The notes under the pieces are model-generated. The model made no database searches, was not told the DNA's origin, and saw nothing but the letters and a program-made list of their open reading frames with translations. A stretch of DNA of 62,000 nucleotides from Polytrichum commune (Eukaryota; Streptophyta; Polytrichopsida; Polytrichales; Polytrichaceae), in contig OX485803.1 in assembly GCA_950295325.1 (NCBI GenBank), positions 33,805,554-33,867,553 of the forward strand, written 5' to 3'. This document shows, piece by piece, positions 35,501 through 47,100 of the stretch; positions within the stretch are counted from its first letter, which is position 1, and every line of letters begins with the position of its first letter. A program made the translations under genes and the position numbers.

Positions 35501-36865
35501 CTGGAAGGGTTTAACAGAGTGACTTGCACTAAATTATTCTCAGTGACTTGTGGCAGAGGGCAAGAAGGATCTGACGTCACCGTATCTGTTAATGTGCTGT
35601 TCACCATCTCTGCTTCACTCTCAGCAACCCCTTCAACAGTTTCAACCTGCAGGGAAACTTACAGCAAGTCACGACGCAGCTTATCAATTTCTTGAGTGAT
35701 TGTTCAATACACAGCTTGTTGCTTGGTCTATGCCCAGTAGTTGAGCACCTTCAGGTCCTCGGTTGGAGCTTCTGTAAGGAGGTTGAGGTAGGCTTATGAT
35801 GGGAATTTAAGGGCAGATGAGGGAAAATAAGCCAGTTTATGCAAAACCATGGGAAGTCAAGGTGCTGATACTCAGCAAATCTCCCCTCATCCACAAAAAA
35901 AAAAGTAATGATCCATCTCTGACATCCCTTCGTTTTTGAGAGTGCTGGATTCTTACTATTGAAACACAATTAGTAGCTGCAGATAACATTGTTTCTTGAC
36001 ATAAATTAGTTGAGCACCTTGTCCTCAGTTGGAGCTTTCCAAAGGACGTTGAGGAAGACTCTAACATACGAATTAGGGCAGGTTAGGGCAGAATAAGCCA
36101 GTTTCTGCAAACAATGGGAAGTCAAGGTAGAAACTGGTGCTGAGCAAATCTTCTGTCATAGACAACAAAAAGTGCTTCATTTAGCTCTATTCTTTTTGAA
36201 AGTATTGAATTCCTGCTTATCAACTTGGCTAGTTCTTACAAACTGTTCACTACTCAGCTTATTGCTTGGTGTAGAATATTTGAGCAACCTGTCCTCAATT
36301 GGAGCTTTCCAAAGGAGGTTGAAGAAGACTTACGATGCTATGTAGGGCAGATTAGGGCAACACTAGCTACATTATGCAAACAATGGGAAGGTCAAGGTAC
36401 TGATACTGAGGAAATCTCCTTTCATAGATAAGAAGAAATGCTCCATATTTCTAACCTCCATTTTTGTTTTGAAAGTGCTGGATTCTTGTGATTGTAATAC
36501 AACTAGTAGCTCTTATATTACATTGTGTGGCTCATCAATCAACGAGGTGCGGTTTTCTCGTAGCCTGAGCAACCTGGAATGACCTAAAAACAAGGGAAAC
36601 CCACCTGCTGCAGTGCTGAATCTGAGGTGGCACTTGAATTAGAGGTAGAGATATGCACCCGACAGCGGCTACGCCTTTGGAACTTTTTCTTGCCATAGCT
36701 GGAGGAGAATTCAACACTAGTCTCTTGGAATGCAAGCTTCTTATTATGTCCTGCAGTGCTCCGCCATATTGACGTGGCAGAGCATTTGTGGCCTATATCT
36801 TTATAACAAACTAGGGTTTGTTTATTGAGGAAAAAATTGTGGGTGGAAGTTCCAAGCACCGCCAT
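23530..36865 (-). CDS. PES: phytyl ester synthase-type plastid acyltransferase
   Basis: Predicted plastid esterase/acyltransferase of about 715 aa, of the family that makes phytyl esters and triacylglycerol from free phytol and fatty acids (Arabidopsis PES1/PES2). I place 18 exons: 36605-36865, 35393-35646, 34066-34273, 33686-33790, 32740-32919, 31594-31691, 30588-30822, 29446-29502, 28951-29025, 28034-28113, 27243-27291, 26921-26977, 25786-25892, 25070-25207, 24760-24856, 24636-24651, 23949-24013 and 23530-23595. All boundaries are GT-AG and all phases agree. The N-terminus is a plausible plastid transit peptide, followed by LLLYVPGMDCTG, nucleophile elbow GESFGG (Ser219), AKDRVL (Asp342) and SGHTLLFED (His371). 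The acyltransferase half has VGNHTMFG (His477), VRGLAHP, LFPGGSRE (542-548) and VPFGILGADDAY. Least certain are the 16-nt micro-exon and the weak GTTCGC donor after exon 3. Confidence 0.9.
25310..25702. mobile_element. foldback MITE, family A copy 1 (intron)
   Basis: A 393-bp element whose two halves are inverted copies. One end reads AAGTCTCTCAAAAACTCATG and the other CATGAGTTTTTGAGAGACTT, with GAGTT...AACTC tips. It lies in the intron between exons 14 and 13 of the phytyl-ester-synthase-like gene and has no coding capacity. Confidence 0.8.
26221..26250. other. telobox-like motif in intron
   Basis: The sequence AGGGTTTAGGGTTTAG matches the plant telomere-repeat motif. Short copies like this are common in plant genes and intergenic DNA. 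Confidence 0.5.
26455..26877. mobile_element. MITE, family B full-length copy
   Basis: A 423-bp element with terminal inverted repeats: GCACACTAAATATTG...CAGTGTCACC at the left, and at the right the inverse of GCACACCGTAAATGG...TTTAGTGTCACT. It ends 43 bp before exon 12 of the host gene, inside the intron. Related copies or fragments occur at 17.5, 29.1, 33.1, 45.2 and 52.3 kb. The superfamily is uncertain. The ends resemble those of CACTA-type elements. Confidence 0.75.
27363..27523. mobile_element. foldback MITE family A, half copy
   Basis: Only the right half of family A is present (TTCCGACACCACTTGAACACTC, then CATGAGTTTTTGAGAGACTT and AATAACTCT). It lies in the intron between exons 11 and 10, next to a family C copy. 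Confidence 0.7.
27545..27980. mobile_element. MITE-like element, family C copy 2
   Basis: Starts ACACCGTTTCTGGTATTTAG and shares its interior with 22817-23356 over most of its length. The far terminal repeat is missing, so this copy is truncated. It lies in the intron between exons 11 and 10. Confidence 0.7.
28163..28480. repeat. dispersed repeat family D, copy 1
   Basis: Matches 29548-29870 in order and orientation: GGTATCAATAC...CAATATCAA, TATCAC..GATGAGAGAAT, GGATCAATACCATC and a final GGTATCA..ATCTG block. Divergence is high. Both copies are in introns of the same gene. Confidence 0.6.
28661..28685. other. interstitial telomere-like CCCTAAA repeats
   Basis: Three consecutive CCCTAAA-type units (CCTAAACCCTAAACCCTAAA) inside the intron between exons 10 and 9. 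Too short to be a relic of a chromosome end on this evidence alone. Confidence 0.6.
29070..29165. mobile_element. MITE family B fragment
   Basis: About 95 bp of the family B left end (TGTCTTGCTCAATACTAATT, then TGTAGTGTCACCAACGCTC), 45 bp upstream of exon 9 of the host gene. Confidence 0.65.
29548..29870. repeat. dispersed repeat family D, copy 2
   Basis: Second copy of the repeat at 28163-28480, located in the next large intron (between exons 8 and 7). Confidence 0.6.
30255..30440. repeat. dispersed repeat family E, copy 1
   Basis: Shares blocks in order with 44299-44462: GTCAGAAGTCTTCATG, a GGTCTTGGACC-like block, TTCTACC/TTCCACCCTG, and a CCACACTAA-like end. Copy 2 lies in an intron of the sulfate transporter gene. 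Confidence 0.6.
30973..31451. mobile_element. foldback MITE, family A copy 3, with a 91-bp perfect hairpin
   Basis: Arms 31125-31215 and 31280-31370 are exact inverse copies of 91 bp separated by 64 bp, flanked by the usual AGTCTCTCAAAAACTCATG-type ends. The left half carries an additional direct duplication of about 70 bp (31001-31070 and 31071-31138). It lies in the intron between exons 7 and 6. If the pre-mRNA is transcribed, the hairpin would be double-stranded RNA. Confidence 0.85.
32311..32546. repeat. dispersed repeat family F, copy 1
   Basis: Shares TAGTCAACATAATT, GACCTATAT, TTTAATGA.CA.GAAAAT and CTAACCATCT in order with 42760-42922. A reverse-oriented fragment (CCCCCTAATTATGTTGACT) is seen near 24550. 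It lies in the intron between exons 6 and 5. Confidence 0.6.
33105..33245. mobile_element. MITE family B fragment
   Basis: Left-end fragment (CTACACTAATTAATGTATTT, TGTCTTGCTCAATACTAATT, GTAGTGTCACCCACAC) in the intron between exons 5 and 4 of the host gene. Confidence 0.65.
34435..34797. mobile_element. foldback MITE, family A copy 4
   Basis: A 363-bp element starting AGAGTTATCCTTAAAGTCTC and ending with its inverse (GAGACTTGAAGGATAACTCT). The interior arms are diverged inverse copies. It lies in the intron between exons 3 and 2. Confidence 0.8.
35739..36530. repeat. about 270-bp tandem triplication in the first intron
   Basis: Three diverged copies start at about 35739, 36008 and 36278. 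Shared blocks include TTGAGCACCTTG / TTGAGCAACCTG, GTTGGAGCTT, GGTTGA.GAAGACT, ATTAGGGCAG, ACAATGGGAAG.TCAAGGT and a 'GAAAGTGCTGGATTCTTG'-like end. It fills most of the first intron (35647-36604). No coding potential is preserved. Confidence 0.8.
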
Positions 36866-39800
36866 AGCTCAGTTTGATCTGCAACGAATTTACATGAATA
36901 AGCTCCAATTCAAGTACAATTTGAAGGACAGTATTGGCATGCTTTCAAATACAGAGAGATTGCCACTCATAACTGACCTGGTTATATGAGATTGAGCTTT
37001 TGGCCAAGAAATTTTCTCCTCACAACGTTGGAACTCTGAAGCACAGGCACAAAGCCATCTAGCTCAGGAATGGGTGAGGTCCAAATAATGACCACGCTTT
37101 GAAAACTTGAATTCCTAAGAACATCATACCAGAATTTCAAGCTGATTGTAAACAGTGTCCTGCCCGCGTAGCTAGAAGAAAAGAAAAGTAGTGGGAATTA
37201 AGTAGCATTTCAACCTAGAACACCGTGTTCTTTTGTCAAGCGGTGGAATCCCATTGTAAAACGTCAGAAAAACAGCTGAACAACGAATTGCAAGATTTCA
37301 GATACATCATTCAAAGGTGCATCATCAGTCTCACCAGAATTCAGAAGAAGGATTTGGAACTAGTAGTCACCAATAAATTCCCACTAAAATTCAACACGAG
37401 AATCAAGTTTTGCATCATACCCAATCATTTTCATTCTTTCAGGTTTGTTCTCCAACTAACCTAGCTCACTGAATCACCCAAGAATCTTCCATCCCCTTCA
37501 CCTTGCTGCCGAACATTACTGTTTTTGCACTAAACCCAGTATGAATCCTCAGCTGCCAGTTCCAACTGCAATTTCAACTTCCCCCAGAAACCTGCATTTT
37601 TTCCGTAATTCTGAGAATTCTAAGTACAAGCACAAGAGTTGGGCAGGCTCATCACCCCAGCTTAACTTTTAGGTGGCAACCCACCATTCCAGCAAGAATC
37701 TTGGGCCAGAAAATTTCTAGTAAAAGAGGACGTGAAGGTGGCAGCCCGCCGTGCCATGCCGCTTGCTGACGCTTGCGGTGTGCTGGCCCGGCACTTGGCG
37801 GCTGATGTGGCTAACCTAAGTTGGTTCACAAGGATGGGTCTACACTAGGGTCCAACACAAAAGAAACTCCATAATCAAGCAATCTTATTGGTCGAGAGCA
37901 AACTTGTGGGGCCCAAGGAGTTTGCACTAGGGTCCATGTCCAACCCTGGGGTGGAATCTTCATACCACATACTCCGTATGAACTAAGGAAGGTGTATTAT
38001 TTGAGGCATTAGTGTACATAATATACAATATATATAAGGGAGAGGTATCGTTTTTGTCAAGTGTGTATATTTAAAAAGGCTACTAAGAATTTTGAACTAA
38101 AGGTAGATGTACAAAAAGGCCCTCTAAGGTTTAGAGAAAATCTGACAAAAGATGTGATAGTTTCATTTGATTTACCTTAGTTCTTCCCAAATGACATGTG
38201 TTTTAGGGTCGTATTATTGTGAGTTATATCTCATGGATGAAAAAATGTTCAATGACTTTCTCGTTGGAAAATGGAAGTGGATTATATATATGTAATAAAG
38301 GCCTTTTTATTTCATGATTTATATTATGTGTATGTAGCATAGGCATTTATCACATTAAAATGAAAAGCTTAGTATGAATACATGAGTTCATGTTCTAGCC
38401 TATGGTGAGCACAAATATATTTGTTTTTCCTCTATAAATGTCACAGAGAGAGAGAGAAACTCCGGTCTACAAGGGGCCGGCGTGAATAAAGTGTCCGTTC
38501 GTAATGCCAATGAACCCGATGGCCACTGGACAAGGGGACACTGGGTATAAATGTCACATATATATAGGGGGTTTTATTTCATAGCCACCCATGGACATCA
38601 TTTAGGTTTTTAATGAATAGTCCACCCCTGGGGTGTCGAAGTTGTTGAAAAAATGAAGTGGTGCTAATGTGGCATCACTTTCATGCTAAATCTCAATCAC
38701 ATTTTCCAAAAATTTGGAAGGTTTGAAAGTTGGAAGGTCAAAAACCTACTCATGTTCATGTCCTACCTTGACAAGAAAATATTCAAGCTCCTTGTTTGAG
38801 AAACCAATCTTGAGTTTAAAAGCAAGGTCCATTTGGGGGTGTTTGGACCCCAAGTTTCTTGGATCTAGATCTTAATGTAAACCCACCCTAAGGTGGGTGC
38901 ACTGGATTGGTTGGGAAATGAAATATTAAGGATGATGAAAAATTATAGGGATGGATGCCCAAGATTAAGGAGCGTGGATGAAGAGAAGTCAATGGATGGG
39001 AAGTTAGATGATTATTATCTATTTAGGAAATGAGGGGAAATGATCTTTATGTATAGAGAAGGAGACTTACAGTCTACACTTAAGTAGTAAGACCTTGAGA
39101 CTTCTAAGAGGCTCTCTTAGATACTAAGTATAAATAAGGATCAGGGGAAGGAGAACACATGTGTTATGTTTTGTGAATGTCCTCAGGTTTGGAGGTAAGT
39201 CTTTAGATTAATGAATGATTGCTTATTTGTGTGATAAATTGATGTGAGATTTTGGCAAACATTTAACGTGCTTGAGTAGAGGTTTGTTATATACACCTAT
39301 CTTTGAAACGTAACTTATAATGCACTCTAGAATGTAGATATATATCTAGGAAGTATGAAATGTACATACGGTATCCAAGTATTATAGGTCATTCTATGAC
39401 AAGTCATAAAGGTCATTTTATGACTTTCACTCCAAGAATTCAAAAGATGCTCATCTTGACTCCAAAATTATTAAGCTCAATGCTCATGCTAAAATCCAAA
39501 AAAATTTATGCCTATTATAGACATTTCTAACACCAAACATTTGAGCGTTGGATCGGCAATATGAAGAATCATGTCATCCTTGTACCATTTATGCTTATGA
39601 GATTTCTAGTCAAAGTGCAAATTCCATAATTCATGAAGTGGTTGTGTAGGATGGTCCATTTTGAGGTTTACATGATTTTTCTAAGAGTGTGCTAAGAATG
39701 GCAATTCTTTATGTGTGTTTATTGAGGTGTGACGAAGTGTAAATGAACAATGTGCCACATTCAAACAAACATGTCTTGTGTTTGCTCAATATGAGCCACT

Positions 39801-41067
39801 TCTTGGAATCACCATTGGAATTGATCCCAAAGCGTTATTCACAAATAAGACTCCACCCCTAAGTTCTTCATTGATTGGAAGTGGTCCCAAACTATCTTCA
39901 ACTACTAGCACAAGTTCCATGAATGAGATGGGACATCTACTATGAGGTTAGGCAACTATGCGTAGAATGAGAGTTTCGATCACTTTCGATAGAAGTCATG
40001 ATCAAAATCTAGCCAATTTATAATATGTAATGAACGTCCAATTGAAACCCCAAACTAGCTAGTCACATTGAAAGGGGTTTTTAAGGAGCAATGACATACT
40101 CTAGGAAGCTCCCTATTCCGACACAAATTAATTATCTCCCCTTAAAATCTGCCACATGTCATGCTCACATTCGCCATGAGCATCTTGTACCCCACGTGGA
40201 CACTACATTCTGGCACATGTAAAGATGAAATAGGGAGCCCTCTACCGTATTGGCAACCATAGTGAAGGTTCTACAGATATTGATTTCTTAAAGGGATACT
40301 GAACCCGCATTAATGCATTTTTGTTCTAGCAAAGAACTTGATCCAATCACCATACTCATTGCACTCCAAATTTTCTTTCCGTCTACTTATCTTGATGATT
40401 TGGAAATGAGAACAACCATACAGAAGGGCACAATGCATATGTGTGGGTAACATGTGCGAGTATTGCAAACAAGTTCAATATGATCGCACCATGATCTCCA
40501 TGAATGAAACTAAACCAACATTCATTATTACCAAAAGAAGAGATAATTGAAAAAGCTCCCAAGGTAGGACTGAAAGTGGTTACAAGGACTTAGCAAATTC
40601 ATGGAGTCTTTTGAAGACTGGTCGGCTTTTTATTCCATTAACAGGAAAAGGGACTTGTGTGAATTGATCCACACTTGTACTTACACCTGATCTCGAGAAG
40701 AGAAATAAAGAAATTAGAAAAAAAAAAAAAAAAAAAACCTCACTCTCACAGGAGACGCACATGCTGCTCACTGCTCAACCACTAACATTGATTACCTGAT
40801 TTAATTTCAACACCATGTTTGCATGGTCTACCAGCTACATCTGCAGAAACTTGGTAACTTAACTAAAAGGGGAACCCCAGATTCGATGCTGTTTTGTTTT
40901 CTGAAAGATTAGGATTACATTTTTCCGTAGAATCCTGAGTCACTCCGTCCCGTCGCGATCGAAAAGTGCATTTGACGTTGGCGAACTTTGATAAAAAGGG
41001 GGAGGCAGGCAAGCAGGGTAATGAAAATAGGGTCCCTCATTCTCACATTCAAATCACAAATCTTCTC
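36866..41067. other. intergenic region between the PES-type and SULTR-type genes
   Basis: I see no gene. The first few hundred bases should hold the promoter of the PES-type gene. A GC-richer patch at 37730-37810, a (GA)n tract near 38445 and an A20 run at about 40718-40737 stand out. Open frames are all short and unremarkable. Confidence 0.5.
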
Positions 41068-41104
41068 AGTCTCGGTCTCGGTCTCAGTCTCAGTCTCAGT
41101 CTCA
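41068..41104. repeat. GTCTCG/GTCTCA hexamer repeat in the 3' end of the SULTR gene
   Basis: Six or so direct hexamers end 4 bp before the stop codon of the transporter gene on the plus coordinate, so they lie in its probable 3' untranslated region. Confidence 0.8.
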
Positions 41105-41107
41105 AAT

Positions 41108-44100
41108 TTAGACTTCTCGCTCTGCTGTGGAGCGGTTCAGAAGCATTTTGCACACTTGGATTCCTTCCCCGACGGTTAAAAACACCCACTCTGATCCCAA
41201 AGTCTGCAAGAACTGCGACTCGTCAAGCTTTCCGATGACAAGGCACCCGGGGTTTGCCAATGCTAGCTGCACACAAAAAAATCAAACACAATCAGAGCAA
41301 ATTCATAGCATTCATATAAATCCAAGCCCCCAGGATTAATTGCATGGCCTATAAGTGTTGAGATACCAGTTGAAATTCCACTTGGTCCATGAGTAAGTGG
41401 AAAATACGTATATATGCAACAATGGTGATCACGTATACACGGAATTTCTGTTTAAATCTAGGTCCATTGTAGGAGCCCAAATCTCTCTTTATGCTTTCTC
41501 GTCATACATGTATTGGTGCAATCGGAAAAATACAATTGGTAAAACCAACATTTGGTTAACTTGTGTACTTGGAGTATATGTGATACCTTCGCATGCAGAG
41601 AAGTACATGTTCATCTTAGGTGAAGAACTATTATCAAAAATCACTTGTATTGGTAAATGCTTCGTGTTAAATATTTTCAAGATGAGGGAAATTGGGCATA
41701 CCTGGATGTTCCGTCTCTTTAGTGTCTTCTCAAGTTCCTCAAAGGCAATGATGCCACTCGTGTCAATGTTTGTCACAGCTGCACATGATCAGCAGAGAGT
41801 TAACTCGATGAAGATTTCAAGTAGGGGTCAAAGGTCCGCAGGATGAATCCAATTACCTAATTAAGGTGTTGCAACAACAATTTTTAATTTTTAATGATAT
41901 ATATATATAGATATAGATATATATTATTATAAGGCCACGGAAATCCATGGTGCAAGTCCAAAACTATTGTTCAAGATTGTTTCAATTTTACTTAGAATTG
42001 AAAGATAAACTACATGAGTGACATGTTTGGGGTCACTTGATCGCTTACGTGTGAGATCCAGAATGAGGTACTGAATTTTGGGGTCGCCAGCTTTGGCAAG
42101 CCGTTGTTGCTCTTCCTCGAGGTACTGGAGGATTTTGTCATGGATGTAGTTGGAGTTGGAGAAGTAAATGGCAGCGTCCACACGGATAGCAAGAATTCCA
42201 GGGATGATAGTGGATTCAGGGTATTGCTCCACATTCCTATAAATAGTTGTGTTCGGAATGTTTCCGAGGCGAGCTGTGTGCGGCCTTGTGACGTTGTATA
42301 AAATCTTCACGAAGGAGATGCACACCTGGAGGGGCCAGTGAACCAGAAACACAAATTGAATACAGATCCCAATGCACAACTCGCTAGAAAAAAATTATTC
42401 ATCAATGAGAAGCTTCAAGGTGCAGTTGATTCAATTATGAAGAAACATTATTAAGGTTAATACAAGACTGGGTATTACTTAGATGCAAGCATTAAAAAGC
42501 TATGTAATTGAAGAGAGTATTGCTCATTTTGAAGGTCTACCGTCTTAAGAGATGCAAACAATGGAGTGAGGACTAATAGGACTTTGCCACATGTTGACTA
42601 TGCTCAGCATCCGTTCCTAGAAATGAGGACCCCGACTAAGGTGGACAACCCTTGTTCGGTTATTTTTCTTGAATATTAGGACACATATATTTAAGTGATA
42701 TGTGGTTTGGTGTAGCTCTGAGAACAAATATCAAAAAGACATCATGTTCTTAAAAGAGATTGGACTACGTGCTCTGAACATGATAACCTCTCTAGGCTTA
42801 TTAGTCAACATAATTAGAGGGAGGGGGACCTATATGACCATTTAATGAGCACGAAAATGGCTCATTTCCATATTCCGCTCTAGATTTTACTAACCATCTT
42901 GTAGCTAATTGCGAGAAGTGGGCGAGTCGGACGTATTATCTAATTAAGGCCCACCTAACTTACTCTAGGAGGTTTGGAATCATCATAAGAAGGCCTAAAT
43001 ACTCTGGAGAATTAGTTAACCGGCCTGTAGTAGATAATGCAGTTACTGTATCTTGCTCAGACAGAGAGTATCTTGAGAAAGGAAGCTTACGGCGATAAGA
43101 AGGCCAATCTCGATGGACACGAAGAAAACTCCCAAGAAAGCACCCAAGCACGCGAGGAAGTCGAACTTGTCGATCTTCCAGATTAGCCAAGCGGCTTTCA
43201 GGTCGATGAGGGAAGTGACGGCGGAGATAATGACGGCGGAGAGAATGCAGTTGGGAGTGTACTTGAACAACGGGGTTAGCGCCACCAACGTGATGAGCAC
43301 CACGATGGCCATGACGATGTTGGACATGGCAGTGAACACTCCCGCATTGTAGTTCACGGCTGACCTTGAGAATGATCCTGCCACATCCATGCATCACCTC
43401 CAAAACATTTCAATCACCTGCCAGATATAGATAATCGTCTTGCGCTATGACATTTTAAGAGGTCAACATATGTTATGTAGTTGGCATCGACGCAAAAAGC
43501 TCAATCAGAAAGACGACTCCGAAGATGTTGCGACCGGCGTGAATCATGGTGTTGTTGCTTCACTTTCAAGTTGTTCTAAGCCTATACGTAATCCTGCAAC
43601 GGACGTTAAAAGAATTAGAGGATCTCCGGCGATGTTTACCTTCTTTCAAAGGTGAACATCTGGAACGGGCGCAAACAAGATGGCCGGCACCTATCTCTCC
43701 AAGGGCAAGCCACTTGGTTCCCACATGGTTGATTGAAATTATATAACCCCCACTATGATTGGGTGGATCGTAGGTGTGCTAGGAAGATCATTCATCATTA
43801 GACGGCTTAACCTCAGGATTCGTATGGAATCCAAGTTGAAGGCCTTGGGGTTTAAGCCACCTAAATTGAATCAATTTACTGTTGTATGGAACTGTTTTAG
43901 AAATGGTCATCACATTTGATTAACCGTTGTCGTTTATAATCTTCACATTGACCTTTTCATGGTTGGGCCCAACTATTACGAGATTTGTTGGTACAAGGAT
44001 TTAGCATACCAGTGGTGACGTAGCAAGATGTGACGGAGCCGCAAAGGTTCATGATCCCGAAGGCCATCATCTCCTTGTTCCCGTCGATGCGGTAATCTCG

Positions 44101-47100
44101 CAACGCTGCGAATGTTCGTCCAATCGCCACGCCTTCTGTGAGTGCAATGAGAGCAGCAACAAGGCCGATCTTCACTGCAGGACCAACTTCTGCCCCTGTG
44201 AGGTGAATCAAGTGTGCAGACGACGGGTTCGCGCCCTTTGGGATGTCTCCAACCTACAAATTAACCAAAGGGAATAAGATAAAAAATTACAGTACTTTTT
44301 TATGCTACTTTTGTCCTGTAGATACTGTTCAATGTGTCGGTCAGAAGTCTTCATGAAGAATTCGGGGAAGACAGGGGGTCTTGGACCCATAGCAATTCTA
44401 CCTCAAAATTAGTGTGGTCCATGTTCATTATTTCAACGCCAATTTTCCACCCACACTAACAGGACAAGTTAGTGTACTAACCTTTTCTTATTCAACCATG
44501 CAATTTGGAGCATTGAGACGGTTATCAATGCAAAGAAGGATAGTAATGATGATCTGATGATTGTAGGTGACTTGGAGTTAGTGTTGTATGGAACTCACGA
44601 TCTTGACACCGTGTTTATCAACCCTGAAGACGAAGACAAACACTGTGGCGAGGATCACGGATATCAGAGGTGCAATTGCAGCTACCCAAAATAGTTTCTT
44701 GTGTTTCTTCGCCTGCATCGAAATCCCACACCAAAAATGGTTACGTTTTCTTTCTCAACTAACTAGTTCAATAATAACTGAGGAAACTGAGAAAAAGTGA
44801 GCCATTATAACGCTTGCATAAAACTTGGCTTCTTGTACTGTAAATTGTGCAGAAAGGGAGTGAATTGTGAGCAGGAGATTAGTGTATACCACAAATTTTG
44901 CAGCCAGCAGAAATGCCAAGAATGATAGCCCGATCACGATGGATCTCCAATTCCACTGCAAAATCCAACTCATCAAAACAATAAGCCCTTGTGGCTCCAC
45001 CCGGAACACTGCACACTTATAAGCCAAGTTACAGCTTCAAGTACTATGATGTTAATGTTTGAGAGTAAAAATTATTCTTTGCAAAATAATAGGTCCTAAT
45101 CCATTCACTCAAAGGCTCAAAAACTTCTGTCCAATAATCATCTCAAACCCATCTCAAAGCAGGATGAAGCCATGTGAATTAGCAGCTGAAGTGCACCCCC
45201 ATTCAATTGATAAACTGGAAACTACTACACCAAATATTGTATTTAGTGTGCTCAATTTTATTTGTCTTGCATCAATACTAATTGTAAACTGCCCGTGCAG
45301 TGTCACCAACACTAAATGTAAATCTAACATTATTTGTCATTTCTTGATAAAAAATTTGGGGCATTATAGATTTACAATGTTGCAATTACCGTCACTTACT
45401 AAGTGATTATCCATCAGAACTTCAATCATTCGTGACAAATTTCGTTAGGTGTAATGTTCAGATATTTTGTGCCAGGATTCATGATATAGCTACTAACCTC
45501 GTGGGTTTCGGAGAAGACGGACTTCATGACAGAGACGAAGTCGGTATTGCTGGTAAAGTCTGTGATATTGAGCAATCCCTTGAGCTGTTGCAGACCAATG
45601 GTGATGGCTGCACCGGCCATGAATCCAACAATGGCTGCGTGGGACAAAAATGTGGTGATGAACCCCAACCTGCCACACAAGAAATTCAGGGTTTAAATAG
45701 TTTAAAATCAGTGGTGAACTTTGCTACCAACGATCAGGTGTGAAAATTCTGTTGTCTCGCAATCACTGGGTGGCAGCTACTCATAGGGGGTGTCAAATGA
45801 CACCTGGTGCTACATGAAGACCAAGTCTGTTATTTATTAACATGGCACATCAATTTTGGTGCCACACTAAATCAGTGTTTAGTGTAGCTGTATACGTATA
45901 GTGCCGGCTGCAGAGATGCGCACCACTTTTTCTTTTTAAAACATGATTGGAGGTCCTAAAATGTTTTGAAGCAAAAGCAATGTTCTTTTGGACTTACTTT
46001 GTGTTACAAGCTTCATTCTCGAGACTCTAAACTCTTTCAAAGAAATCCTATAATTTTTTTGAAGAATCTGCTCTGGATGGTGAGTACATAGTGTGTACCC
46101 CCTGCTTTAGAAACAAACATGATCTCCTGTCGCTTCTAATCAACAGGTTGAATCAAGGAAGACATTTGAAAACGTACGTCTTTTCTATATGGATTAAGAC
46201 ACACATGGTCATGTCAATAAATTCCTCTCTCAAATGCAATCCTTCTCTCCAAGCACATTATATGGCGTTGCTAGACTGACTTTTTGGTGAAGAAAATTAA
46301 CAGCTCCTGGGAAGAAATGTAAGCATTAATAGAGTCAGTGTTGGCGGAAGAGAGTTACTGCTCCACTCAGGGGACTCGGGAGGAGAGTGTGGTGTCCTGG
46401 CTCCTCGAACTACAATTTCTACGTGGAATATGAATGGTTTCAAGCAGCAGAAGCCTGCCATCTGCCAACTTAGATTTCAAGAAGAATACATGTGATGATG
46501 TGTGATTTGTACCGGAGGAAACCGAAGGCGGTCTGGAAGATGCCGGCGAAGAAGGTAGCGGTGATAGCCAATTCCAAGTAAGCCTCAGGTTGCTTGGTAG
46601 AGTTGAACTGCTGCTTCAACAAATCTCCCAATAGCAGAGACACCACAGCTACCGGACCGATGGCTATGTCGCGAGAGCTCCCCAGCACCGCGTACACTAG
46701 AGGTGGTACAAAACTCGAATCTGCACACAAATAAATTTGCACACTTATAAATTGGGCCGGCACTTTGTGAAGGCTGGTTATTATTGATAGGGCTGTTTGA
46801 GGTCCATTCTTCCATCATCTAACTTAGCTAATAGACCCCCCCTTTGAAATTGGAGTGCGTAATTTACACCCCCAATCGTAGTCACCCTTCACAGATTAAC
46901 AGTATATCTGAATCAACTTGCCAAAACCGGGCCCTAGATCAATCTCCGAATCAGATTAACCCTGAGTTCACATGATGGAAGATGACCAAGTAACTTACAA
47001 AGACCGTGGACAGCCGGCAGGCCAGCGAGCTTTGCGTATCCAAGGTCCTGCAAGAGTAAAAATAGGAAATTAGGAGCTGCTCAGACAGTTGCATGATCAT

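Noticed and set aside
40718-40737. A20 run as the tail of a retroposed gene
   Set aside because: No coding sequence or target-site duplication is visible next to it. A homopolymer expansion is the simpler explanation.
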